This document shows positions 35,257-43,549 of a stretch of DNA of 64,000 nt, piece after piece. The stretch lies in NCBI RefSeq assembly GCF_018403265.1, contig NZ_BOSI01000001.1, positions 1,240,001-1,304,000 on the forward strand, given 5' to 3'. Origin of the DNA: Paenibacillus sp. J31TS4. Its GTDB lineage: Bacteria > Bacillota > Bacilli > Paenibacillales > NBRC-103111. Positions within the stretch are counted from its first letter, which is position 1. Every line of letters begins with the position of its first letter. A program made the position numbers and the translations under genes. A model generated the notes under the pieces. The model was not told the origin of the DNA and made no database searches. It was given only the letters and a program-made list of their open reading frames with translations.

Positions 35257-36040
35257 AACCCTTACTTACATCCATGTTAGCCATGATGGATGGAACAATT
35301 AACAATTGATCATCAGTAACATTAAGAAGTGGGGTGTCAAACAGATCAGTATCACCTGGTGAAAACACAAGTCTTTCTATTATCTTAGAAACACTATTTT
35401 TATTTATTCCATAATTAATAAATTGTCTTTTTAAATCTTCCTTGCAAACAACCAAACATAAGTTTTGTAATGTGATTAAATCTTCTAGTATTCTATTCTT
35501 TAAATGCTCGTTGCTCATAATTTTAAGAACAGTAAATGCCCTAATCCATTCATTAAATGCTACCCCCAAAACCTTATGACCCGTATTGTCCAAAAAGAAA
35601 TATTCTCTACATGAATGAAAAGTAATTATCTCATCTTTATTAATAAATTTCTCTGGTGCCAGTCTGTTACTTCCGCATGATTCAACTTTATCATTCTCAT
35701 GATGATGAGCAATCTCAATATTTAACTTTTCACGCCTTGATTCGAATCTAGAACGCGATATTTCATTTTCCATATAATCGGCTTTATTTTTTGGTCTTAG
35801 ATCTAGAGTTCCACCGGTGCTTTTTATAACGTATGGATGATACCTCCAAAAATCTACAATATCTTTCAAAATGAAGATCTTATCATAAGAGGTAAAGTGT
35901 TTTAACGATTCTTTGATATCAGCTTCATTCAAAGAGTAATTAGAATGTAATTGCACTAAACCTCTTAATAAAGCCCATAAGGCTCTCATCACTTTTAGGT
36001 ACCGGGACAACCAGAAACTTATCAAGCACGCTTTCACCAT
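35246..36040 (-). CDS. Uncharacterised protein, probable N-terminal half of the split nuclease
   Basis: 264 codons from the ATG at 36040; an earlier in-frame ATG at 36133 lies inside a terminator hairpin and is unlikely. I do not recognise a domain. The protein is mostly soluble, with an aromatic segment near KIFILKDIVDFWRYHPYVI and a His-rich stretch EIAHHHEND. It ends with LLIVPSIMANMDVSKGFDV just where the nuclease frame begins. The ribosome site is weak (AAGG). It may specify the target or partner of the nuclease part. The gene is as AT-rich as its neighbours. Confidence 0.6.
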   Translation of the reverse strand: MVKACLISFWLSRYLKVMRALWALLRGLVQLHSNYSLNEADIKESLKHFTSYDKIFILKDIVDFWRYHPYVIKSTGGTLDLRPKNKADYMENEISRSRFESRREKLNIEIAHHHENDKVESCGSNRLAPEKFINKDEIITFHSCREYFFLDNTGHKVLGVAFNEWIRAFTVLKIMSNEHLKNRILEDLITLQNLCLVVCKEDLKRQFINYGINKNSVSKIIERLVFSPGDTDLFDTPLLNVTDDQLLIVPSIMANMDVSKGFDV

Positions 36041-36114
36041 CCTAACCTTGCTGTTAAGAAGTAATGTAAAGAAATAATACCAAAACAACTTTTTAGATAG
36101 ATATACCAAACAAA

Positions 36115-36148
36115 CAAAAAAATGGTCAGGCATTAATTATGCCTGACC
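36115..36148 (-). terminator. Rho-independent terminator downstream of nrdJ
   Basis: GGTCAGGCAT pairs perfectly over 10 bases with ATGCCTGACC around a 5-base loop. On the minus strand the stem is followed by ATTTTTTTG. It lies about 130 bases beyond the nrdJ stop and separates the GC-rich core from the AT-rich defence block. Confidence 0.85.
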
Positions 36149-36280
36149 AACTTGTATGGATATTCTTACTTATGAATAAATATTCAAATCTAAATGATTT
36201 TGCAACAAACTGTCTAATGAATTTGGAGTCGATTCTAAAGAATTTCACATTTTTTTGAATTCTATCCAGTCCTTCTTATC

Positions 36281-38893
36281 TTACGAGCACTTGCTATAGC
36301 CGCAGTTCGTGCAGTTTTTGCAGCCTTCCATGTTCACGAGGCTGATCGAGCCGCAGGACGGGCAGATGTCCTTGCTGCTGACGCCGTCAATCTCATGGTG
36401 CGAAGCCGCCGGGTATTCCGTCGTAGCGGCGATCGGGGCCTCCGGCTCTTCTACGGGAGCCGAAGCCGCCGCTGCGTGGGCGTCCGCCGCCTGGAGGTGG
36501 ATCTCCAGCGCTTTGGCGACCGCATCCGCGATCGATTCGACGCGGTTGACGCCGAAGCCGATGGCGCCGGAGCCGCCGATGCCCTTCAGATGCTTGATGA
36601 GCAGCTCCACTTTGTTGCCGTGGTCGCCGTAGCGGAGGAACAGCGAGCAGACGCGGCCGAGCGCTTCGGACATCGCGAAGACATCGGAGCCGGCTTTGCC
36701 TACGTTCAGGAAGATCTCGCCCGGTGTGCCGTTCAGGTCGTTGATCGTGATGTACGCCATACCGAACGGCGTATTCACTTTATAGGTAGCGCCGCGCAGT
36801 ACCTGCGGGCGGCTCTTGTATTGCTTGTCGACGACGTTAGTCTTCGGAGCCGCGGTCGCAAGAGCGTTCAGCGAGGCGGATTCCGATGCGCTGCCGGCGG
36901 CTACCGCTTCCTCGGCGGATGCGGGCTTCTCGGCTTCTGCCGCTGGAGCAGCGTCGTCTTTCTTCTTCTCCGTGCTCAGTACCTGGACGTCACGGCTGCC
37001 GTCGCGGTAGATCGTAACGCCTTTGCAGCCAAGGTCGAACGCCAGCTCGTACAGCTCCTTGGTCTCTTCCACGGTGAAGTCGGACGGGCAGTTCGCCGTC
37101 TTGGAGATCGAGCTGTCTACCCAGCGCTGGATCGCGGCCTGCACGCGGATGTGATCCTTCGCAGACAGATCCATCGATGTTACGAAGTGTTCCGGCAGCT
37201 CTTGGCCCGGGTTAGCGTCCTTCCACTCCTGGGCGATCGGCACGTATTGCTTGTCGAAGCCAAGACGGCTCTGCCGGAAGAATTCGAAGGCAAAGTAAGG
37301 CTCGATCCCAGTCGATGTACCGACCATCGTCCCCGTGCTGCCGGTCGGCGCCTGGGTGATGACGGTGACGTTGCGCATGCCGTTCTTCTGGATCGCCGCG
37401 CCCACTTCCGGATACTCGCTCACCATGTTCTTCATGAAGCCGCTCTGCAGGAATTTGTCCGCCTCGAAGTGCGGGAACGCACCCTTCTCTGCTGCGATCT
37501 CGGAGGAGGCCAGGTACGATTCTTTAGCGATGAAGCCGTACAGCTTATCCAGGAATTCGAGCGATTCCGGGCTGCCGTAACGGATACGCAGCTTGATCAT
37601 CAGCTCGGCCAGACCCATGGAACCGAGACCGACACGGCGCTCGCCCTGCTGGTTCTTCTCGTTTTCCGGGAAGTGGTAAGGCGTCTTGTCGATGACGTTG
37701 TCCAGGAAACGGGTCGAGTAGCGGACCACGGTACCGAGCTCGTCCCAAGCGACGTCGTCGTTCTCCTCGTCGTAGAACTTGGACAGGTTGAGCGCGGACA
37801 GGTTGCAGACGCCCCATGCCGGGAGGCCCTGCTCGCCGCAAGGATTCGTACAGATGATCGGGTTGAAGTACCAGCTGTTGGACATCTGGTTGTAGTATTC
37901 CATGAAGACGACACCCGGCTCCGCGGATTTCCAGGCGGATTCGATGATCGTATGCCAGACGTCACGGGCACGAACGGTCCGATACGTCTTCACCGGACGG
38001 CCGTCGGCCTTCCACTTGGCGAGATCGCCGTCCCATACGTCGTTGTAATCGTCCATCGTCGTATCCGGGAAGACGAGTTCCCATTCCAGATCTTCCTTGA
38101 CCGCCTTCATGAAGTCGTTGCTGACGCAGACGGACAGGTTGGCGTTGGTAATCTGGCCCATCGTCGACTTGACGGTGATGAAGTCGAGCAGGTCCGGATG
38201 CCAGTCGTTGATCATGAGCATGAGCGCACCGCGGCGGCTGCCGCCCTGCTCGATCAGGCCGGTCGTGTAGCTGAACAGGCCGCCCCACGATACGGCACCG
38301 CTCGAAGAGCCGTTGACGCCCTTGACGACCGCGCGCCGCGGACGGAGCGAGGACAGGTTGATGCCGACGCCGCCTCCGCGGGACATGATCTCGGTCATTT
38401 CGGACAGCGTCTCCATGATGCCTCCGCGGCTGTCATGCGGCGACGGAACGACGTAGCAGTTGAAAAGCGTCAGCTCATCGCTCGCGTCGGCGCCTGCCGC
38501 GATCCGGCCGCCCGGGACGAGCTTCCAGTCGTCGAGAATGTAGCGGAACTTCTCTTTCCACTCTGCTTGCTTGTCCGCGCTCTTCTCAACGGACGCCATT
38601 GCGCCGGCGAGACGGTCCCACAGCTGATCAGGCGTCTTCTCCTTCGTCAGCGTCAGCTTCTCGATCGTCGACTCGTGAATCTCGCCGCTGCGCAGCTTGA
38701 TCGTCACGTTCCGTCCGTCGCGCGCGATAACCTCGCCGACTTCCTTCGCCGGGAATTTGGGGTCGTCCTTGGTCAGGACGAGAACCGTGTCGCCTACCTG
38801 GGTGTTGCTTGTATCGGCATCTTTCATTGCATATCGATCAAGAAAAATCTTCTCGCTTAAACCTTCCAAACGCTTGCCTTGTACTGTTTCCAT
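36281..38893 (-). CDS. nrdJ: Adenosylcobalamin-dependent ribonucleotide reductase (class II)
   Basis: An 870-residue enzyme that reduces ribonucleotides to deoxyribonucleotides using B12. Active-site motifs: FNCYVVPSPHDS, NPCGEQGLPAWG (radical Cys and Glu), TQAPTGSTGTMVGTSTG phosphate site, and the C-terminal Cys pairs ICPSCGS and CKNCTNCGYSKC, a zinc-ribbon-like tail for redox regeneration. An Ala/Glu-rich linker (about 640-680) joins the barrel to the C-terminal domain. ATG 38893 has GGAGG 9 bases upstream. A palindromic promoter element at 39005 suggests NrdR control. No cobalamin riboswitch is seen. A B12-salvage gene (cbiZ) lies at 49769. Confidence 0.95.
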   Translation of the reverse strand: METVQGKRLEGLSEKIFLDRYAMKDADTSNTQVGDTVLVLTKDDPKFPAKEVGEVIARDGRNVTIKLRSGEIHESTIEKLTLTKEKTPDQLWDRLAGAMASVEKSADKQAEWKEKFRYILDDWKLVPGGRIAAGADASDELTLFNCYVVPSPHDSRGGIMETLSEMTEIMSRGGGVGINLSSLRPRRAVVKGVNGSSSGAVSWGGLFSYTTGLIEQGGSRRGALMLMINDWHPDLLDFITVKSTMGQITNANLSVCVSNDFMKAVKEDLEWELVFPDTTMDDYNDVWDGDLAKWKADGRPVKTYRTVRARDVWHTIIESAWKSAEPGVVFMEYYNQMSNSWYFNPIICTNPCGEQGLPAWGVCNLSALNLSKFYDEENDDVAWDELGTVVRYSTRFLDNVIDKTPYHFPENEKNQQGERRVGLGSMGLAELMIKLRIRYGSPESLEFLDKLYGFIAKESYLASSEIAAEKGAFPHFEADKFLQSGFMKNMVSEYPEVGAAIQKNGMRNVTVITQAPTGSTGTMVGTSTGIEPYFAFEFFRQSRLGFDKQYVPIAQEWKDANPGQELPEHFVTSMDLSAKDHIRVQAAIQRWVDSSISKTANCPSDFTVEETKELYELAFDLGCKGVTIYRDGSRDVQVLSTEKKKDDAAPAAEAEKPASAEEAVAAGSASESASLNALATAAPKTNVVDKQYKSRPQVLRGATYKVNTPFGMAYITINDLNGTPGEIFLNVGKAGSDVFAMSEALGRVCSLFLRYGDHGNKVELLIKHLKGIGGSGAIGFGVNRVESIADAVAKALEIHLQAADAHAAAASAPVEEPEAPIAATTEYPAASHHEIDGVSSKDICPSCGSISLVNMEGCKNCTNCGYSKCS

Positions 38894-38994
38894 TGGGCAC
38901 AACCTCCTATGAAAGATGAATCCATATAACCAACCGCAATCGCTGCCACCTGAAATTGTATGTACAATTTTACAAGATGTTGTGTGCGAAATCC

Positions 38995-39023
38995 ATTATA
39001 CAGCACTAGATCTAGTATATCTA
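38995..39023 (-). promoter_or_regulatory. nrdJ promoter with palindromic NrdR-like box
   Basis: On the minus strand a TATAAT -10 box (38995-39000) lies 101 bases before the nrdJ ATG. Between it and a weak -35 (TAGATA) sits ACTAGATCTAGT (39005-39016), a perfect 12-bp palindrome resembling NrdR boxes (ACACWATATATWGTGT). A second palindrome, ATTGTATGTACAAT, is at 38955-38968, 49 bases away centre to centre; NrdR sites usually come in pairs, though more closely spaced. Confidence 0.5.
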
Positions 39024-39328
39024 ATAAACAGACTGCCATTCTGCCGCGCTCGCGCCGACACGTTCCCCGTTTTTCTTCCGTTTTCTCTAGCAATCTCTCT
39101 TTTTGTTTTTTGGGAAGCTTTTCCATGAAGAGTCATGCCCGAACGCGCCGAAAAAAAGGGCCGGCGCCCTGTCTTGACAGCGGGCAAACGCCCATGTCAT
39201 TTTAAACATAAACCCGCCTGCAAGAAACAGGGCAAACATTCCCATACTAGTTGGAACGAGGAAACACCGCGCGGGCGGCCCGCCTACACAGGACCGACAC
39301 GCGGCCCCACCAAAAGGAGGCATGCTCC
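39024..39328. other. Intergenic region between nrdJ and the aminotransferase gene
   Basis: No gene seen. A TTGACA at 39174 could be part of the aminotransferase promoter, but no good -10 box follows at 17 bases. No riboswitch or T-box pattern was found. Confidence 0.5.
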
Positions 39329-40180
39329 GTGATTTTATTCAACGGTCGGATCGTGGAGGACGATCAAGTCGCCATCTCCCCTACGGATCGAGGCTACAAT
39401 TTCGGCGACGGGATCTACGAAGTATTCCGGATCTACGGCGGCCAGCTGTTCGAGCGCGAGGCGCACATGGCTCGTTTGTCCCGTAGCGCGGCCGCCATCC
39501 GGCTGCGGCTCCCCTGGACGATCGACGAGCTGGACCGCCAGCTGCGCCAGCTGATGGAGGCGCAGCCTGTCGATAACGGTACGCTGTACATCCAGATCAC
39601 CCGCTGCGCCGCCCCGCGCAATCATGCGTTCCCGGCTCAGGGAGAGGCGGTTGTTGTCGCGTTCATCCGTGAGCTGCCGCGCCCCGTGGCCGCCCTAGAG
39701 AACGGCATACAGGCTGTCACGATGGAGGACATCCGCTGGCTGCGCTGCGACATCAAATCGCTGAACCTGCTGCCGAACGTGCTGGCGAAGCAGGAAGCGC
39801 TCGACCGCGGCGCGGGAGAGGCGATCTTTCACCGCGGCGCGACGGTCACCGAGTGCAGCTCTTCGAACTTCATGGCCGTCAAGGACGGCATCGTCTACAC
39901 GCATCCCGCGACGAACCTGATTCTGCACGGCGTGACGCGCGGGGTACTGCTCCAGCTCGCGGCGCAGCAGGGCATCGCCGTCGTTGAGCGGCCGTTCGAC
40001 CTCGCGTTCCTGGCGCAGGCCGACGAGGCGTTCCTGTCCGGCACGACGTCGGAGATTACGCCGATTGTCGGCATCGACGGCCGCCCGGTCGGGGACGGAG
40101 CGCCCGGCCCGGTCACGCGGCGGCTGCAGCAGGCGTTCGAGCGCCGCGTGCAGGCGTGCGCGGACGGCAAGCCGGAGTAG
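39329..40180 (+). CDS. dat: D-amino acid aminotransferase / aminotransferase class IV
   Basis: A 283-residue PLP enzyme, fold type IV. It has ISPTDRGYNFGDGIYEVFRIYGG at the start (split here only by numbering), the PLP lysine Lys143 in DIKSLNLLPN, EAIFHRGATVTECSSSNF and SGTTSEITPIV, which bind the cofactor phosphate; these fit bacillary D-alanine transaminase, which supplies D-glutamate/D-alanine for peptidoglycan. Start is a GTG at 39329 with AAAGGAGG 8 bases upstream. A branched-chain aminotransferase or ADC lyase is less likely. A strong terminator follows. Confidence 0.88.
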   Translation: MILFNGRIVEDDQVAISPTDRGYNFGDGIYEVFRIYGGQLFEREAHMARLSRSAAAIRLRLPWTIDELDRQLRQLMEAQPVDNGTLYIQITRCAAPRNHAFPAQGEAVVVAFIRELPRPVAALENGIQAVTMEDIRWLRCDIKSLNLLPNVLAKQEALDRGAGEAIFHRGATVTECSSSNFMAVKDGIVYTHPATNLILHGVTRGVLLQLAAQQGIAVVERPFDLAFLAQADEAFLSGTTSEITPIVGIDGRPVGDGAPGPVTRRLQQAFERRVQACADGKPE

Positions 40181-40576
40181 CGTCCCTTGCGCGTGCGAAG
40201 CGGTCTGGTGGTCCGGCGGCATCTCCGGCCGGACCCACAAGGCCGCTTCCCCGCCGCTCGCCGGACGCATAAGGCCGTGTCCCCTTAGCACCCAGCCGCC
40301 CGCTTTGCCGGGCCTGTCTTCTCCGCCGCACCGTCCGAAGCTAATCGGCATCCGATACCATCAGGCCAAGCTAACGGCCTTCCGCCAATCCGGAAGGCCG
40401 TTTTTTAATTCCAAGAGGCTTAGTCGCCTGCTGCTGCGGGACGAGCTCTACGCCCCTGAACAGTTCCCCCGCCTTTCGGCAGTCCGGGACGGCCGCTTGT
40501 CCGATGCATTAGGCTCCCGCCGCTAGCGTTCGTCATCGGCGAAGCCCTTAACGGACTCCGAGAGGCTGCCGGCGCC
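40181..40576. other. Gap between dat and lipM, terminator only
   Basis: Apart from the terminator at 40373-40406, this GC-rich stretch contains no gene with a ribosome site. Long open frames through it are a side effect of high GC. Confidence 0.6.
40373..40406 (+). terminator. Rho-independent terminator of dat
   Basis: AACGGCCTTCCG pairs with CGGAAGGCCGTT over 12 bases and is followed by TTTTTT, on the plus strand. Confidence 0.9.
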
Positions 40577-41422
40577 TTACCGGCGGGCGTTCCACGCGTC
40601 CGTGGCGTACTTCTCCTCCGCCAAGGTCGCGGCGAGCTCCCGCTCGTAAGGAGTCAGCTCCTCCTCGACGAGACGGATGCCCATCCCCTCCTCGATGCCG
40701 CGGGCGAACGCCTCCTCCACCTGCGCCAGCCCGACCGATGGCCGGCCGGTCGCCTGCAGCAGCTCGTTGATCGCCACAGCCTTGCGGCTGAAGCTCTCCT
40801 CGAGCCGGGCACGCAGCGCGTCCGTTCGGAACGTCAGCAGCGAGAACAGCCGCGGGATGTCGAGGTCGAGCAGGATCGAGCCGTGCTGGAGCACGACGCC
40901 CCGCTGGCGCATCTGTGCGCTGCCGGCAACCTTGCGCCCCTCGACGACTAGCTCGTACCACGACGGTGAGTCGAAGCAGGCAGCCGAGCCCATCGCGTCG
41001 TACTTCGCCTTCTCTTCCTCGCTCGCCAGGTTGACCATATGTGCGTCGAGGCCGAGGTTCAGGAAGCCGTTGAGCAGTCCCTGGCTGAGTACCCGGTACG
41101 CCTCCGTGACGCGCTTGGGCAGGCCCGGATACTCCTCGTTCACGATCATGCTATACGTGAGCTCGCTGTCGTGAAGCACGGCGCGTCCGCCGGTCGGCCG
41201 CCGGACGAAGCCGAGCCCCTGACGGCCGATCTCCTCCGTCTTGACGTCGCTGCCCTTTTGAAAGTAGCCGATGCTGACCGCCGCCGGCTCCCAGCCGTAG
41301 AAACGGAGCGTCGGACCAACTCTTCCTTCGCTGTGGGCGATCAAAATCGCCTCGTCTATCGCCATATTGTCCGCGGGCGAGCCGGAGCCCGACCGGATGA
41401 ATCGCCATGTTGTTGTTTCCAT
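40577..41422 (-). CDS. lipM: Octanoyl-[GcvH]:protein transferase / lipoate-ligase-family protein LipM
   Basis: A 281-residue protein of the BPL/LplA fold with RRPTGGRAVLHDSELTYS and the candidate catalytic cysteine Cys149 in MGSAACFDSPS, matching Cys150 of B. subtilis LipM. LipM moves octanoate from ACP to GcvH in lipoate synthesis. Later motif KVAGSAQMRQRGVVLQHGSI is also typical. Start ATG 41422 with AAAGGA upstream. In B. subtilis lipM (yqhM) lies in the same neighbourhood as yqhG-yqhH, which are found just to the right, so gene order is partly conserved. Confidence 0.9.
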   Translation of the reverse strand: METTTWRFIRSGSGSPADNMAIDEAILIAHSEGRVGPTLRFYGWEPAAVSIGYFQKGSDVKTEEIGRQGLGFVRRPTGGRAVLHDSELTYSMIVNEEYPGLPKRVTEAYRVLSQGLLNGFLNLGLDAHMVNLASEEEKAKYDAMGSAACFDSPSWYELVVEGRKVAGSAQMRQRGVVLQHGSILLDLDIPRLFSLLTFRTDALRARLEESFSRKAVAINELLQATGRPSVGLAQVEEAFARGIEEGMGIRLVEEELTPYERELAATLAEEKYATDAWNARR

Positions 41423-41761
41423 CAAAACCCAAATCCTTTCCTATGTCCCTCTCGCGGAAAGCCGATTCTTCCATCATAGCGAATTCCTTGCCGATTTTCC
41501 ACAGGAAATCCTGCCTGTTGTAGCCGTGGACCCCTTCCTCCTTTCCTGGCTCTAAGCACGCGGGCTAGTCAGGCTGCCTCCTTTCGATCTGCGCGGTTTC
41601 GGTGGACTCCGCCTCACCCCTTCCGCGACTGCCCGCCCCACCTCTCCCGGTATGTCCCGCCGCTCCCGGCCCGTTCGTTATGAAAACCCAGCTTTTGGTT
41701 CATACTAAGCAAAAGATTGTGCCCGGCGAACGAGAATGAGAGGGCACCAGGGAGGACTCTT
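41423..41761. other. Divergent promoter region between lipM and the SNF2 gene
   Basis: No gene seen. It must hold the promoters of both flanking genes, but I could not identify convincing -35/-10 pairs. Confidence 0.5.
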
Positions 41762-43549
41762 ATGCGCAAACCCGATCAGACGGACCCGGTAAGACCTCTC
41801 CATGACCGGCTGCAGCTGCATTTTGACCGCTCGTGGCAGGAAGAGTGGGAGGCGCGTCTCGACAAGAACGGACCATGGGACGACTGGACGCTCTACCAGC
41901 TCGCTTATGAGGCCGAGCGGGCGAGCCTCGTCTCGAGCTTTGACGAGCTCCAGTGCCTGGCCCACCTCGGGCAGCTGAAGCCGATGGGCCACCAGATCGA
42001 CACGGCCCGCAAGGTGCTGCACGAGATGAGAGGCCGCGCCATCCTGGCCGACGAGGTCGGCCTCGGCAAGACGATCGAAGCAGGCCTCATTCTGAAGGAA
42101 TACATGGTGCGCGGCCTCGTCCGCAAAGCGCTCATCCTCGTGCCCGCCTCCCTCGTGCTCCAGTGGGTCCGCGAGCTGAACCAGAAGTTCGGCATCCCGG
42201 CGGCGGCACAGAAAAAAGAGTATATGTGGCGGCAGTGCGACGTCATCGTCGCTTCCATCGATACCGCCAAGCGCGATCCTCACCGCGACATCGTCATGGG
42301 CATGGAGTACGACATGCTTATCGTGGACGAGGCGCACAAGCTCAAGAACAAGAAGACGACCAATTACAAATTTATCAACGAGCTGCGCAAAAAATACTGC
42401 CTCCTCCTGACGGCAACGCCCATCCAGAACGATCTCGGCGAGCTGTATAACCTCATTACCTTGCTCAAGCCCGGTCAGCTCGGCGGTCAAGGCAGCTTTC
42501 AGAGCAATTTTGTCGTGGACAAACGCATCCCCAAAAACGAGGACCAGCTCCAGCAGGAGCTATCCAAGGTGATGATCCGTAACCGGCGCGGCGACGGCGG
42601 CATCTCGTTCACGAAGCGGCACGTCAACAATTTTCTCCTCACGCTCTCGCCCGAGGAGCAGAAGCTCTATGACGGCGTGACCAATTTTGTCAAAGGGCGG
42701 TACGAGGAGTCCCAGGGGCAGCTCAGCTCCATCCTGTCGCTCGTGACGCTGCAGCGCGAGGTGTGCAGCAGCCGTGACGCCGTGTTCGTATCGCTCGTCA
42801 ATCTGTTCAAGAAGACGGCGGAGGATTCGCCATTGCGTCCGCGTATCTGGGAGCTCGTCGAGATGATCCGGGGCATTGAGGCGAATACCAAGGGCGAGAA
42901 GGTCATCGAGCTGATCGGAGACATCAAGGAAAAGGTCATCATCTTCACCGAATACCGGGCGTCCCAGGAATACCTCCTCAACTTTTTGAAGTCGCACGGA
43001 CTGACGGCGGTTCCTTACCGGGGCGGCATGAATCGGGGCAAAAAGGACTGGATGATGGACCTGTTCCGCAACCGGGCCCAGGTGCTGGTTGCCACCGAGG
43101 CGGGCGGCGAGGGAATCAACCTCCAGTTCTGCAACCATATCGTCAATTTCGACCTGCCCTGGAACCCGATGCGGGTGGAGCAGCGGATCGGCCGCGTCCA
43201 TCGGCTCGGCCAGGAGAAGGACGTCCACATTTACAATCTGTCGACCAAAGGGACGATCGAGGAGCATATCCTCTCCCTGCTGCACGAGAAAATCAACATG
43301 TTCGAGCTCGTCATCGGCGAGCTGGACGTTATTTTGGAGCGGATGGGCAAGAAAGCGACCTTGGAGAGCGATCTGCTCAAGGTGCTGCTCGAGTCGGGCA
43401 ACGACGACGAGATCCGCCTCAAGCTGGACGACATCGGGCGCAGCTTTCGCGGAGCGATGGAGGAGGCGGACGAGCAGGCCGCACCGCTCAAGAAGGTCAT
43501 GGACCGGATGGCCGACAAGACCCAGAAGAAAGCAGGGAGCCGATCGTGA
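41762..43549 (+). CDS. yqhH: SNF2-family helicase YqhH
   Basis: A 595-residue SF2 ATPase of the SNF2 type. Motif I DEVGLGKTIEAGLI, motif II DEAHKLKN, motif III LLTATPIQN, then the second RecA-like domain with VATEAGGEGINLQFC (motif V) and QRIGRVHRLGQ (motif VI). It would translocate on double-stranded DNA; the cellular role of YqhH is not established. ATG 41762 has GGAGG 7 bases upstream. It overlaps yqhG by 4 bases (GTGA), the B. subtilis gene pair. Confidence 0.93.
   Translation: MRKPDQTDPVRPLHDRLQLHFDRSWQEEWEARLDKNGPWDDWTLYQLAYEAERASLVSSFDELQCLAHLGQLKPMGHQIDTARKVLHEMRGRAILADEVGLGKTIEAGLILKEYMVRGLVRKALILVPASLVLQWVRELNQKFGIPAAAQKKEYMWRQCDVIVASIDTAKRDPHRDIVMGMEYDMLIVDEAHKLKNKKTTNYKFINELRKKYCLLLTATPIQNDLGELYNLITLLKPGQLGGQGSFQSNFVVDKRIPKNEDQLQQELSKVMIRNRRGDGGISFTKRHVNNFLLTLSPEEQKLYDGVTNFVKGRYEESQGQLSSILSLVTLQREVCSSRDAVFVSLVNLFKKTAEDSPLRPRIWELVEMIRGIEANTKGEKVIELIGDIKEKVIIFTEYRASQEYLLNFLKSHGLTAVPYRGGMNRGKKDWMMDLFRNRAQVLVATEAGGEGINLQFCNHIVNFDLPWNPMRVEQRIGRVHRLGQEKDVHIYNLSTKGTIEEHILSLLHEKINMFELVIGELDVILERMGKKATLESDLLKVLLESGNDDEIRLKLDDIGRSFRGAMEEADEQAAPLKKVMDRMADKTQKKAGSRS

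Noticed and set aside
36395-38860. An open frame of about 820 codons on the plus strand inside nrdJ
   Set aside because: It is the antisense shadow of nrdJ in GC-rich DNA; its composition is Arg/Asp/Val-rich noise and it has no ribosome site.
38894-39328. A cobalamin riboswitch in front of nrdJ
   Set aside because: No B12-box-like sequence or matching stem arrangement was found; only palindromic elements near the promoter.
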